Assembly: GCF_014252115.1 (NCBI RefSeq) | Contig: NZ_CP059211.1 | Location: 124,001 to 188,000 of the forward strand | DNA length: 64,000 bases | Direction: 5' to 3' | Source of the DNA: Blattabacterium cuenoti | GTDB lineage: Bacteria > Bacteroidota > Bacteroidia > Flavobacteriales > Blattabacteriaceae | Part shown: positions 1 through 8,590 of the stretch, one piece after another | Layout of the letters: the number at the start of each line of letters is the position of its first letter | Numbering within the stretch: position 1 is the first letter of the stretch | Notes under the pieces: model-generated | Told to the model about the DNA's origin: nothing | The model's input: the letters and a program-made list of their open reading frames with translations, nothing else | Databases searched by the model: none | Program-made: the position numbers and the translations under genes

Positions 1-1196
1 GTAAAATAATTTTTATTTACAGTACAAAAAATAAAAAATTTAATTGCTTTTTCAAAGAAATTTTGTGTACTAATCATTCCATATTCTACTATAATTTTGA
101 TATTTTCCCATTTTTTTTGAAAATCCTCTCTATTTTTTAGATACATAGAGTTTAGTCTATCAGCTACTTTTCTTGTTATATATCTAGATATATTTTTAAC
201 AGTTGTATCAGATTGCAAATGGGAACGTGATACATTAAGAGGGATATCTGGAGAATCTATAACCCCTTTTAACAAGCTAAGAAAATCCGGAACAATTCCT
301 TCTAAGTTATCCGTAATATAAACCTGATTTTGATACAAATGAATTTTATCCTTTTGGATGTCTATTCTTTTTTCTACTTTAGGGAAAAATAAAATTCCTG
401 TTAAATGAAAAGGATGATCTATATTCAAATGCACCCAAAATAAAGGATCTTCTAATTGATTTGGATAAAGTTCATGATAAAAATCTAAATAATTTTTATC
501 GTCTAATTGAATCGGATTTTTTTTCCAAGCAGGATTAATATTATTGACAATAATTTCTTTATCTTCTTTTGATCCTTTTGAAGATAAAAAAATTTTCACG
601 GGCATAAATTTACAGTATTTTTTCAATAATTTTAAAATACGATCATACTCTAAAAATTCACTATTTTCTTTATTAAGAAATAAAATAACTTCTGTACCTC
701 TTTCTCTTTTCTCAATTTCTTTCATGGTGAAATTTGGATCTCCTTCGCAAGACCAAAACATAGATAACTCATTTTTTCTATAAGACTGAGTCAGTATCAT
801 AACTTTATTTGCGACCATAAAAGAAGAATAAAAACCTAATCCAAAATGTCCAATAATATTAGAAGGATCGGTTAAATTTTTATATTTTTTAACAAATTCT
901 TCAGCTCCAGAAAAAGCTATTTGATTAATGTATTCATCTATTTCTTTTTTCGTCATTCCTACTCCATTATCAATAATATGAAGAGTATTATTTATTTTAT
1001 CTATAATAATTTTAATTTTAAAATCATCAACAACATCATATAAGTTTTCTAACTTCATCAAAGTTTTTAATTTTATAATAGCATCTACAGCATTAGAAAT
1101 TAGTTCACGTAAAAAAACTTCTTGATCTGAATAAAGAAATTTCTTAATAATGGGAAAAATATTATCTGAAGTAACACTTATTTTATTATTCTTCAT
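1..1196 (-). CDS. htpG: HSP90-family chaperone HtpG, C-terminal part outside the window
   Basis: ATP-dependent cytosolic chaperone that helps client proteins fold. The minus frame is open from an ATG at 1196 to the left edge, giving about 398 residues with no stop. The N-terminal GHKL ATPase motifs are clear: the ELISNAVDA helix (N-box), DNGVGMT (N1 box) and GHFGLGFYSSFMV (ATP lid and glycine box). The middle domain follows (NPAWKKN, then the VYITDN and SRSHLQ region). HtpG is normally about 600-630 residues, so roughly the last third lies beyond position 1. There is no frameshift in the part I translated. Its start is 73 nt from the ftsY stop, in the same direction, so the two could share a transcript. 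Confidence 0.95.
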   Translation of the reverse strand, partial: MKNNKISVTSDNIFPIIKKFLYSDQEVFLRELISNAVDAIIKLKTLMKLENLYDVVDDFKIKIIIDKINNTLHIIDNGVGMTKKEIDEYINQIAFSGAEEFVKKYKNLTDPSNIIGHFGLGFYSSFMVANKVMILTQSYRKNELSMFWSCEGDPNFTMKEIEKRERGTEVILFLNKENSEFLEYDRILKLLKKYCKFMPVKIFLSSKGSKEDKEIIVNNINPAWKKNPIQLDDKNYLDFYHELYPNQLEDPLFWVHLNIDHPFHLTGILFFPKVEKRIDIQKDKIHLYQNQVYITDNLEGIVPDFLSLLKGVIDSPDIPLNVSRSHLQSDTTVKNISRYITRKVADRLNSMYLKNREDFQKKWENIKIIVEYGMISTQNFFEKAIKFFIFCTVNKNYF

Positions 1197-1269
1197 AAGA
1201 ATACTGAATTTAATTTAAATTATAAAGCAATAATTATACCGTTTTTAAAAAATGGCAGTTTATCTGTAT

Positions 1270-2211
1270 TCAAAAAAAAGAATCAATAAATTTTTTTCCA
1301 TCAAAAATTTTTAAATCTTGTATTTTTTCTCCTATACCTAAGTATTGTATAGGAATTTTAAATTGATCCATGATTCCTATAACTACTCCTCCTTTAGCTG
1401 TTCCTTCTAGTTTTGTTAGAATGATGGAAGAAATTTTAACAAAAAAGGTGAACTTTTTTACTTGTTCAAAAGCATTTTGACCAATTGTTGCGTCTAAAAT
1501 AAGTATAATCTCGTGAGGAGATTCAGATATTATTTTTTTCATGACTCTACTTATTCTAGAAAGCTCTTTCATAAGATTAACCCGATTTTGTAATCTACCA
1601 GCAGTATCAATCAATACTACGTCTTTTTTCTTTAATTTTGCAAATTGTAAAGTATCATACGCTACAGATGCTGGATCTGCATGTGCATTATGTTGTTTTA
1701 CTATAGGAACATCAGCTTTATTTGCCCATATTTCAAGTTGATCAATAGCTGCAGCTCTAAATGTATCTGCTGCTCCTATAACAACATGAAATCCTTTTTT
1801 TTTTAGGAAAAAAGCCAATTTACCAATTGTTGTTGTTTTTCCAACACCATTAACTCCTACTACCATAATAACATATGGTCTTTTATTATTTTTTTTTATT
1901 TTTGTTTCTAAACAAATATTTTTAACATTTATAAAAAGATTTTCAATTTCTTCTTTAAGAAAACTATAAATGTTTTGTGAATTTATATATTTTTCTTTCT
2001 GAATTCTTTTTTCTAAACTGTTTATAATTTTTATAGTAGTTTTCGTTCCTATATCTGCAGATAATAATATCTCTTCTATATGATCAATAATAGCGTTAAT
2101 ATCTATTCTTGATTTTTTTAAAAAAAGATTTTTTATTTTAGAAAAAAAGGATACTCTAGTTTTTTCTAATTCAGAATCGAATATTTTATTTTCTTTTTTT
2201 TTAAAAAACAT
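1270..2211 (-). CDS. ftsY: signal recognition particle receptor FtsY
   Basis: SRP receptor GTPase that docks ribosome-nascent chain-SRP complexes at the inner membrane. It has 313 residues: a helical N domain (about 20-100) and a G domain. The G1 P-loop GVNGVGKTTT is at about 119-128, DTAGR (G3) at 202-206 and TKLEGTAKGG (G4 and the SRP-type closing loop) at 266-275. The long acidic A domain of enterobacterial FtsY is missing, as is usual in Bacteroidetes; only a short Lys/Phe-rich N-terminus remains for membrane contact. It is last in the run rpmB-rpmG-DUF4295-ftsY, an order widely conserved in Bacteroidetes. Confidence 0.97.
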   Translation of the reverse strand: MFFKKKENKIFDSELEKTRVSFFSKIKNLFLKKSRIDINAIIDHIEEILLSADIGTKTTIKIINSLEKRIQKEKYINSQNIYSFLKEEIENLFINVKNICLETKIKKNNKRPYVIMVVGVNGVGKTTTIGKLAFFLKKKGFHVVIGAADTFRAAAIDQLEIWANKADVPIVKQHNAHADPASVAYDTLQFAKLKKKDVVLIDTAGRLQNRVNLMKELSRISRVMKKIISESPHEIILILDATIGQNAFEQVKKFTFFVKISSIILTKLEGTAKGGVVIGIMDQFKIPIQYLGIGEKIQDLKIFDGKKFIDSFF

Positions 2212-2217
2212 TATAAA

Positions 2218-2376
2218 TCATTTTTTAAAGAAAATCTTCATTTCTTCTGATGAAGAAACCATTTTATTTTCAAAGGTATAACTTCCAGATTTTTTAGATT
2301 TAACTATTTTAACAGCCAAAATCATTTTTTTTTTTGAAATCTTTTTTTTTTGTTTATCAACTTCCTTTTTAGACAT
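2218..2376 (-). CDS. DUF4295 small basic protein
   Basis: A 52-residue ORF (ATG at 2376, TGA at 2218-2220) that is Lys-rich in its first third. Its core, IVKSKKSGSYTFENKMV, matches the pattern of the DUF4295 family, a short protein found almost only in Bacteroidetes between rpmG and ftsY, which is exactly its place here. The molecular function is not established; the constant company of L28 and L33 suggests a ribosome-linked role, which is inference. The gap to rpmG is 9 nt and to ftsY 6 nt, so it is almost certainly co-transcribed. Confidence 0.85.
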   Translation of the reverse strand: MSKKEVDKQKKKISKKKMILAVKIVKSKKSGSYTFENKMVSSSEEMKIFFKK

Positions 2377-2385
2377 AACTATTAA

Positions 2386-2568
2386 TTATTTGATTTCTTT
2401 ATGAATTGTATATTTCCTTAATATTGGATTATATTTCTTAAGTTCAATTCTATTTGGAGTATTTTTTTTATTTTTTGTCGTGACATATCTAGAACAACCA
2501 GAAATTCCAATTTTTCTTTGTTCAACACATTCTAATATAACTTGTATCCTATTTCCTTTTTTTCCCAT
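2386..2568 (-). CDS. rpmG: 50S ribosomal protein L33
   Basis: A 60-residue large-subunit protein. It matches L33 in [14 protein letters not shown], the [23 protein letters not shown] core and a basic C-terminus. The paired CxxC motifs of zinc-binding L33 are missing (only single Cys residues remain), so this is the zinc-independent form. Its ATG shares one base with the rpmB stop (TAATG), which indicates tight translational coupling. Confidence 0.96.
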   Translation of the reverse strand: MGKKGNRIQVILECVEQRKIGISGCSRYVTTKNKKNTPNRIELKKYNPILRKYTIHKEIK

Positions 2569-2795
2569 TAATATTTATATTTAAAACGTTTTAAAACTTT
2601 TTCTATACCAATTTTATTGATAAGTTTTACAATAGAAGTGCAAACCTTTAAAGTAATCCACTTTTTTTCTTTTATTAAAAAAAAACGTTTTTTACACAAA
2701 TTAATGTTAAAACGACGTTTTTTTTTATTATTTGCATGAGAAACTTTGTTCCCTATCATTGCTTTTTTTCCTGTCAATTCACAAATTTTTGACAT
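2568..2795 (-). CDS. rpmB: 50S ribosomal protein L28
   Basis: A 75-residue protein with the L28 signature: [23 protein letters not shown], then a basic RRFNINL segment and a C-terminal [15 protein letters not shown] helix. It is the first gene of the minus-strand rpmB-rpmG-DUF4295-ftsY operon. The 66 nt between it and the divergent yebC must hold both promoters. Confidence 0.96.
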   Translation of the reverse strand: MSKICELTGKKAMIGNKVSHANNKKKRRFNINLCKKRFFLIKEKKWITLKVCTSIVKLINKIGIEKVLKRFKYKY

Positions 2796-2861
2796 AATAA
2801 TTTTTTTTTATAAATTCATAAATATAAATATATAAAAATAATTATACAGATATTTTCACTC

Positions 2862-3569
2862 ATGTCAGGACATAGCAAATGGTCAAATATACAACATAGA
2901 AAATCCAATCAAGATGTTAAAAAATCTAAAAAATTTTCTAAAATAATTAAAGAAATTTACATAGTTGTAAAAGAATTAGGAACAAATAATTCCCGTTTTA
3001 GAAACGTAATTTTAAACGCAAAATCACTCAATATTCCTAAAAATACTATAGAAAAAGCTATAAAAAAAGCTTTACAAACTAAAACAGATAATTACAAAAA
3101 TTTAAATTTGGAAGGATTAATTCACGGAATCAGTATAATTATAGAATGTTTGACAGATAATTGTATTCGAACAACTTCTAATATAAGAACGTTTTTTAAT
3201 AAAAATGGAGGAAGATTATGCCATAATGGTGAATTAATTCATCTGTTTCATAGAACAGGTTTTTTCTATATAAAAAAAAAAGATATTCCTTATTCAATGG
3301 AAGATTTTGAACTTATGACAATAGACTTTGGCGCCAAAAATTTTACAAAAAATTATGATATGATTTATCTGTCTACAGACTTTGAATATTTTGGATCCAT
3401 GAAAAACAATTTAGAAAAGGTGAAAATACCTCATGAATATAAACTTGAACGTATACCTAAAGAAGGTATATATCTTTCAGAAGAAAAAAAAAATCAAGTT
3501 TTAAACTTGATTGAAAAGCTTAATTGTAATGATGATATTAAAAATATTTATTCAAATTTAAAAAAGTAA
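2862..3569 (+). CDS. YebC/PmpR/TACO1-family protein
   Basis: A 235-residue member of the YebC family (MSGHSKWSNIQHRK start, then the SLNIPKNTIEKAIKKA helix). Members have been described as DNA-binding regulators and, more recently, as factors that help ribosomes through difficult (proline-rich) stretches; which applies here cannot be read from sequence. The three-domain fold is full length. The family's usual acidic FEYVTDPDDF-like segment is diverged here (YLSTDFEYFGSMKNN). Its TAA stop (3567-3569) lies inside the 5' strand of the RNase P RNA closing helix, so the two genes overlap and are probably on one transcript. Confidence 0.93.
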   Translation: MSGHSKWSNIQHRKSNQDVKKSKKFSKIIKEIYIVVKELGTNNSRFRNVILNAKSLNIPKNTIEKAIKKALQTKTDNYKNLNLEGLIHGISIIIECLTDNCIRTTSNIRTFFNKNGGRLCHNGELIHLFHRTGFFYIKKKDIPYSMEDFELMTIDFGAKNFTKNYDMIYLSTDFEYFGSMKNNLEKVKIPHEYKLERIPKEGIYLSEEKKNQVLNLIEKLNCNDDIKNIYSNLKK

Positions 3570-3852
3570 AACGTCCTATCGCATTTTAAAAAAAAATGAG
3601 GAAAGTCCGGGCACCGTAGAGCAACACAATGGGTAACTCCCATCCATCGTGAGATGAGGAATAGTGCAACAGAAAGGATGTACAGATTTATTTGCTGTAG
3701 TGAAATCATGTAAACTCTGTGTGGTGAAATGCCATGTATACCGGATAAACTAGCTCGGTTTAAACTGGGGGGTAGGCAGATTGAGATCATGGGAGACCTA
3801 GATCCTAGATAAATGATAGGTATAAAAACAGAATCCGGCTTATAGTTTTACT
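3566..3852 (+). ncRNA. rnpB: RNase P RNA (M1 RNA)
   Basis: Catalytic RNA that cleaves 5' leaders from pre-tRNAs. The universally conserved P4 5' strand GAGGAAAGTCCGGGC is at 3598-3612 and the matching ACAGAATCCGGCTTAT at 3828-3843. The ends pair as helix P1: AGTAAAAC (3565-3572) with GTTTTACT (3845-3852), extendable to about 13 bp by flanking A and T runs. At about 287 nt it is short for a bacterial type-A RNA. Ends are set from P1 pairing and are uncertain by a few bases. The P1 5' strand contains the yebC stop codon, and tRNA-Ser starts 16 nt downstream. Confidence 0.95.
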
Positions 3853-3859
3853 TTTTTTT
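3845..3859 (+). terminator. possible intrinsic terminator or processing signal at the rnpB 3' end
   Basis: The 3' strand of the P1 helix (3845-3852) runs straight into eight consecutive T residues (3852-3859), giving a stem plus U-tract. The stem is AT-rich and long-range rather than a GC hairpin, and tRNA-Ser follows at once, so partial read-through is likely. Weak call. Confidence 0.35.
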
Positions 3860-3868
3860 GTTTGGAGA

Positions 3869-3953
3869 GGAGAGATGGCCGAGAGGATTAAGGCGCACGT
3901 CTGGAAAGCGTGTTCACCAAAAAGTGTCAAGGGTTCGAATCCCTTTCTCTCCG
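3869..3953 (+). tRNA. tRNA-Ser (anticodon GGA)
   Basis: An 85-nt class II tRNA. The acceptor stem GGAGAGA (3869-3875) pairs perfectly with TCTCTCC (3946-3952), with discriminator G at 3953. The anticodon stem CACGT/GCGTG encloses the loop CTGGAAA with GGA at 3903-3905; there is a long variable arm and the T-loop TTCGAAT. The 3' CCA is not encoded, so the CCA-adding enzyme at 62463-63884 would be required. It lies directly downstream of rnpB. Confidence 0.97.
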
Positions 3954-3962
3954 CTTTTTATT

Positions 3963-5126
3963 TTAAAAATTTTCTATATCTTTTAATTTTTTTTCGATCA
4001 AATTAGTTCTAACACCTAACAATCGATCTATATCCTTGGAAGCCCCTTGTAATTTATCTTGAGCCTGATGAAGTAATAATCCAAATTTTGTAAATTCTTG
4101 TTTTACCGTTTCCAACGTTTTCCACACTTCAGAACTTCTTTTTTGAATAGCTAAAGTCCTGAACCCAATTTGTAAACTATTTAATACAGCAGCTAATGTA
4201 GACGGTCCTGCTATTACTGTTTTATATTTTCTTAATAATTCTTCTAATAAACTAGAATTTCTTACAATCTCAGCGTATATTCCTTCAAAAGGTAAAAAAA
4301 GAATAGCAAAATCGGTGGTATACGGAGGGTCTATATATTTATCTTGAATATCTTTAGACATTTTTTTAAGCACAGATTCCATATTTTTTATAGCTATTCT
4401 TATATTTTTTTCTTCTCCATTATGATAAGCTGTTTGTACTTTTTCATAAGTTTCCTTTGGAAATTTAACATCAATAGGCAACCATATAATGCTTCCGTTT
4501 TCCGATCCTGGAAGTTTAATTGCAAATTCTACAACAAAATTTGTGCTAGGTTTTGTTACAACATTGGTTTCATATTGTTCTGGAGATAAAATTTGTTGTA
4601 AAAGCATAGAAAGTTGCATTTCGCTAAAACTTCCACATATTTTTACATGATTTAAGGTTCTTTTTAAGGAACTTACATCGCGAGCCAAAATTTTCATTTC
4701 CCCTAAACCTTCTTGTAAAAAGAGTAATTGATTTCCAATTATTTCGAATGATTTTCCTAAATGAATATTTAAAGAAGACTGAAGCTTATCATTAACATTC
4801 TCCTTTATACTATCAAGTTTTTTTTCAATATTTTGAATAAATTTTTCCTGTGAAATATGAATAGAATTTAACTTTTGATTTTGATTATCAAGATAAAATT
4901 GAACTTTTTTATCAATAATATTCTGAGAAAAGTTTACAGCTTCTGTTAAGCTATCTTTCATTTTAATTAAGGAATCAGAAATTTCACTTCTACTATATTT
5001 AGAAAATTTCTGGATTTCGTTTTGTTGATCTTTAAATTCTTTTCTAAAAAATGATTCTAGTTTTCTAAAAAAATATATACAAACAAAAAAAACAAAAAAA
5101 TTGAAAAGTATAAATGAATAATACAT
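3963..5126 (-). CDS. rmuC: RmuC-family DNA recombination protein
   Basis: A 387-residue RmuC-like protein. It has one N-terminal membrane helix (about residues 2-20), a coiled-coil region (about 25-130) and the RmuC core, recognisable from LPIDVKFPKETYEKV, FAILFLPFEGIYAEIV and VIAGPSTLAAVLNSLQIGFRTL. In E. coli RmuC limits inversions between short repeats; the core is predicted to be nuclease-like, but the biochemistry is poorly known. It is shorter than typical 450-500 residue members, mostly in the coiled coil. It lies between tRNA-Ser and tRNA-fMet, with its stop 9 nt from the convergent tRNA-Ser. Confidence 0.9.
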   Translation of the reverse strand: MYYSFILFNFFVFFVCIYFFRKLESFFRKEFKDQQNEIQKFSKYSRSEISDSLIKMKDSLTEAVNFSQNIIDKKVQFYLDNQNQKLNSIHISQEKFIQNIEKKLDSIKENVNDKLQSSLNIHLGKSFEIIGNQLLFLQEGLGEMKILARDVSSLKRTLNHVKICGSFSEMQLSMLLQQILSPEQYETNVVTKPSTNFVVEFAIKLPGSENGSIIWLPIDVKFPKETYEKVQTAYHNGEEKNIRIAIKNMESVLKKMSKDIQDKYIDPPYTTDFAILFLPFEGIYAEIVRNSSLLEELLRKYKTVIAGPSTLAAVLNSLQIGFRTLAIQKRSSEVWKTLETVKQEFTKFGLLLHQAQDKLQGASKDIDRLLGVRTNLIEKKLKDIENF

Positions 5127-5145
5127 TCAAATTATGAAGAAAAAA

Positions 5146-5218
<73 letters not shown>

Positions 5219-5277
5219 ATTAATTATTTCGTGAATATAATATTTTTCATCTAAAAAATCAAATATGGAGAATTTAT

Positions 5278-6861
5278 TTATCCATTCATAGACATCAAAA
5301 ATTCATCATTATTTCTAGTTCTAGATATTCTAGATCTTAAAAATTCCATAGCTTCCACTGGATTCATATCAGAAAGGTGTTTTCGCAAAATCCACATTCT
5401 TTGTAATGTGTTTTGGTCAAGTAAAAGATCGTCTTTTCTAGTGCTAGAAGAAACAAGATCGATAGCAGGATAAATTCGTTTATTAGCTATTTTTCTATCT
5501 AATTGAAGTTCTTTATTTCCTGTTCCCTTAAATTCTTCAAAGATAACTTCGTCCATTTTTGATCCTGTATCAATCATAGCTGTAGCAATTATGGATAAAG
5601 ATCCTCCGTTTTCTATGTTTCGAGCCGCTCCAAAAAATCTTTTAGGTCTGTGTAATGCGTTAGCATCCACACCTCCTGATAGAACTTTTCCAGATGCAGG
5701 GGCAACAGTATTATAAGCACGTGCTAAACGTGTAATAGAATCCAATAATATAATCACATCATGTGAACATTCTACCATTCTTTTTGCTTTTTGTAAAACA
5801 ATGTTAGCAACTTTAACATGTCGATCTGCTGGCTCATCAAAAGTGGATGCGATAACTTCTCCTTTTACATTTCTCTGCATATCTGTTACTTCTTCTGGTC
5901 GTTCATCGATCAGTAATATAATTAAATACACCTCAGGATGATTTGCTGCAATAGCATTAGCTATTTCTTTTAATAAAGTTGTTTTTCCTGTTTTAGGGGG
6001 AGCAACTATCATTCCTCTCTGTCCTTTTCCTATAGGAGTGAAAAGATCAACAATTCTTGTAGAAAGTGTTGCATTTTTTCCAGCCAATTTAAATTTTTCA
6101 TTGGGAAATAATGGAGTCAAATGCTCAAAAGAATCTCTCTCTCTAACGAGAGAAGGGTTTTTTCCATTAATTTCAAGAATTTTAATTAAAGGAAAATATT
6201 TCTCTCCATTTTTTGGAGGACGAACTTCTCCTCTTATTGTATCTCCCGTTTTCATTCCGAAAAGTCTAATTTGAGATTGAGATACATAAATATCATCAGG
6301 AGATGATAAATAATTAAAATCCGAAGATCTTAAAAATCCATAATTTTCTGGCATAATTTCTAATACCCCTTCACTTATTATTATTCCTTCAAACTCATAT
6401 TCAGGAGTACGATATTTATTAGAAGAAATTTTTTGTGATCCAACTTCTCCGCGAGATATTAATGTATTTTGAACTTCAAATTTATTATTTCTATTGCTTT
6501 TTTTCCAATTAGAAAAATTTTGATGTTTTTTTTGAAATTTAGTGGGTTCTTTTGAAAATTTAGAATTAGAAATTTTTAGATGTTCTTGAGAAGAAAAATT
6601 TTTTTTATTTTTTTTTTCTATGCTTTTTTTTTCTAAAAATGAACTTTTAGATTCAGTATTTTTTTTCATTTTAAATCCTTTTTCTAAAGGATTTTCTCTT
6701 TTTGAAGAAACAGAAATGTTTTTATTATTATTGAAAATGGAAATAATCTTTTCTAGTAGCTCGTTTTTTCGTAATTGTGTACATTTTTTCAATCCAGACG
6801 AACGAGCAATTTCCTGTAACTCAAAAAGTTTTTTACTTTTTAATTCAGTAATATCAAACAT
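5278..6861 (-). CDS. rho: transcription termination factor Rho
   Basis: Hexameric RNA helicase that ends transcription. It has 527 residues against 419 in E. coli. The Rho N-terminal helix domain (about 1-45) is followed by a Lys/Ser/Asn-rich low-complexity insertion (about 46-155), then the RNA-binding CSD fold (about 160-240: [16 protein letters not shown]), then the RecA-like ATPase with PPKTGKTT at 288-295, [13 protein letters not shown] and [10 protein letters not shown] at the end. Such insertions are common in Bacteroidetes Rho. Intrinsic terminators are scarce here, so Rho may matter for the many convergent gene pairs (inference). Confidence 0.97.
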   Translation of the reverse strand: MFDITELKSKKLFELQEIARSSGLKKCTQLRKNELLEKIISIFNNNKNISVSSKRENPLEKGFKMKKNTESKSSFLEKKSIEKKNKKNFSSQEHLKISNSKFSKEPTKFQKKHQNFSNWKKSNRNNKFEVQNTLISRGEVGSQKISSNKYRTPEYEFEGIIISEGVLEIMPENYGFLRSSDFNYLSSPDDIYVSQSQIRLFGMKTGDTIRGEVRPPKNGEKYFPLIKILEINGKNPSLVRERDSFEHLTPLFPNEKFKLAGKNATLSTRIVDLFTPIGKGQRGMIVAPPKTGKTTLLKEIANAIAANHPEVYLIILLIDERPEEVTDMQRNVKGEVIASTFDEPADRHVKVANIVLQKAKRMVECSHDVIILLDSITRLARAYNTVAPASGKVLSGGVDANALHRPKRFFGAARNIENGGSLSIIATAMIDTGSKMDEVIFEEFKGTGNKELQLDRKIANKRIYPAIDLVSSSTRKDDLLLDQNTLQRMWILRKHLSDMNPVEAMEFLRSRISRTRNNDEFLMSMNG

Positions 6862-6900
6862 AAAATGATTGGGTTTTTATATATGTATATGTTTGGTAAA

Positions 6901-6938
6901 TAGTAATTACTTCTTCGTGTTAAGTAAGAAAATTACTA
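6901..6938. promoter_or_regulatory. hairpin-forming inverted repeat upstream of rho
   Basis: TTACTT (6907-6912) and AAGTAA (6922-6927) pair around a 9-nt loop. The stem extends through TAGTAA (6901-6906) and TTACTA (6933-6938), with a five-base bulge on one side. It lies 40-77 nt upstream of the rho start, within the rho-DUF4293 intergenic region, and could sit in the rho leader or act as a divergent regulatory element. The role is conjecture; AT-rich DNA gives such repeats by chance. Confidence 0.3.
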
Positions 6939-7059
6939 ATTACTTATGTAAATGAAAAATAACTTAGATTAGAGATGAAAAATACAAATAATATACAATT
7001 ATACAGAAAATTAATTTGAACTTTTGAGAAATTACAAAAATAATTTAAATTTTTAATTT

Positions 7060-7431
7060 ATGTTATATAGAATACAAACATTATATTTGCTTATCTCTAT
7101 TTTTATTTATTCTGTTCTCATATACTTTTTTAATTTTTATTTAAAAAAAACAAATTTAATTTGTTTAATTACAATTGTATGTATATGTTTATTTCTATCT
7201 ATTTTAAGTTTTTTTCTTTTTAAGAAGAGAAAATTTCAAATTTTTATTAATAAAATTAATATCCTTTCTAATATTATTTATATACTCATCCTTTTTTACA
7301 CTCAGTTAAATAAATACTTATTAATTATATTCTTTTTTTTTATATTACTATGTATATATATTTTATATCTAACTAATAAAGCTATCAAAGGAGATATAGA
7401 ATTAATTGATTCTATAAATCGAATACGTTGA
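7060..7431 (+). CDS. DUF4293 family four-helix membrane protein
   Basis: A 123-residue, strongly hydrophobic protein with four predicted membrane segments (about 7-27, 35-52, 60-78 and 83-105). It begins MLYRIQTLYLL, the characteristic opening of the Bacteroidetes-specific DUF4293 family, which is often found next to rho, as here. The function is unknown. The soluble tail (KAIKGDIELIDSINRIR) is also family-like. It is 15 nt before the longest possible prfA frame and could be co-transcribed with it. Confidence 0.75.
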   Translation: MLYRIQTLYLLISIFIYSVLIYFFNFYLKKTNLICLITIVCICLFLSILSFFLFKKRKFQIFINKINILSNIIYILILFYTQLNKYLLIIFFFFILLCIYILYLTNKAIKGDIELIDSINRIR

Positions 7432-7488
7432 TAAATAATCAATAAAATGTATGTTATTAATTTCAATAATTATTATTTTTTACGAACA

Positions 7489-8571
7489 ATGAAAAAAACT
7501 TCATTAATTCAAAAATTAGAAGTTTCTAAAAAAGAATTTCATGAAATTTCACAATTAGTCACACAACCCTATATTATATCTGACAAAAAACAATACAAAA
7601 CATTGTTAAAAAAATACACAAAATTAGAGAAAATAACATCACTTTATGAAGAATATAATAAAAAATTATCTTTTGTTAAAGAAATAAATTCCATTTTGGA
7701 AAATGATTCAGATATAGAAATGAAAGAATTTGTTACAATAGAAAGACATAAAACTTTAGAAAGTTTATCTTTTCTTGAAAAAGAATTGTATAACCTTCTC
7801 TTTTTTTCAAAAGAAGAAGAGTCTATAAAAGAAGATCATAGGAATTCTGCTATTTTAGAACTCCGTTCCGGAACAGGAGGAGATGAAGCGTGTCTTTTTG
7901 TTGAAGATATGTTAAGAATGTATACAATGTATTTTAAAAAATCAGGTTGGAAATATCAAATTATACATGCACAAAAAGGAGGAATAAAAGGATATAAAGA
8001 GATTATTTTAGATATAAATGGAGAAAAAGGAGTTTATGGAAATTTAAAATTTGAATCTGGAGTACATAGAGTACAAAGAATTCCAAAAACAGAATCTCAA
8101 GGAAGAGTTCATACATCTGCCATAACTGTTGCAGTTTTTCCTAAAGTAAAAGATATAGAAGTAAATATTAATTTATCTGATATAAAAAAGGATACTTTTA
8201 GATCAAGTGGATCTGGAGGACAACACGTAAATAAAACAGAATCTGCTGTAAGATTGACTCATATTCCGAGTAAAATTACAGTAGAATGTCAAGAAGAACG
8301 TTCTCAACATAAAAATTTTGAAAAAGCAATAAGCGTTTTGCGTTCACGCATTTATCAACATGAAAAAGAAAAAAGATTAAAAAAAATATCTATGAAAAGA
8401 AAATCTTTAGTCTCTACCGGAGATCGTTCCGTAAAAATTCGTACCTATAATTATCCCAAAAATAGAATTACGGATCACAGAATTCATAAATCTACTTATG
8501 ATCTTGTAGGATTTATGAATGGTAATATTCAAGGAATGATTGATCTATTAAAATCATTTGAAAAAAAATAA
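7489..8571 (+). CDS. prfA: peptide chain release factor 1
   Basis: Class I release factor that reads UAA and UAG and triggers peptide release. The tripeptide anticodon of RF1 is P-K-T at residues 199-201 (RIPKTESQGR), and the catalytic GGQ is at 243-245 in GSGGQHVNKTES. The frame is open from an ATG at 7447, but the 14 extra residues are Asn/Tyr/Phe-rich and not family-like; I chose the ATG at 7489 (MKKTSLIQKL), giving 360 residues, the normal RF1 length. Confidence 0.95.
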   Translation: MKKTSLIQKLEVSKKEFHEISQLVTQPYIISDKKQYKTLLKKYTKLEKITSLYEEYNKKLSFVKEINSILENDSDIEMKEFVTIERHKTLESLSFLEKELYNLLFFSKEEESIKEDHRNSAILELRSGTGGDEACLFVEDMLRMYTMYFKKSGWKYQIIHAQKGGIKGYKEIILDINGEKGVYGNLKFESGVHRVQRIPKTESQGRVHTSAITVAVFPKVKDIEVNINLSDIKKDTFRSSGSGGQHVNKTESAVRLTHIPSKITVECQEERSQHKNFEKAISVLRSRIYQHEKEKRLKKISMKRKSLVSTGDRSVKIRTYNYPKNRITDHRIHKSTYDLVGFMNGNIQGMIDLLKSFEKK

Positions 8572-8590
8572 TATTTCATTTTTTTACTTC

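Noticed and set aside
1541..1741. Plus-strand ORF inside ftsY and similar antisense ORFs inside rho, thrA, purL and others
   Set aside because: They are shadows of well-conserved genes on the opposite strand, with no family signature of their own.
7447..7488. Upstream ATG of prfA as the true start
   Set aside because: The 14 extra residues are unlike any RF1 N-terminus; ATG 7489 gives the normal length.
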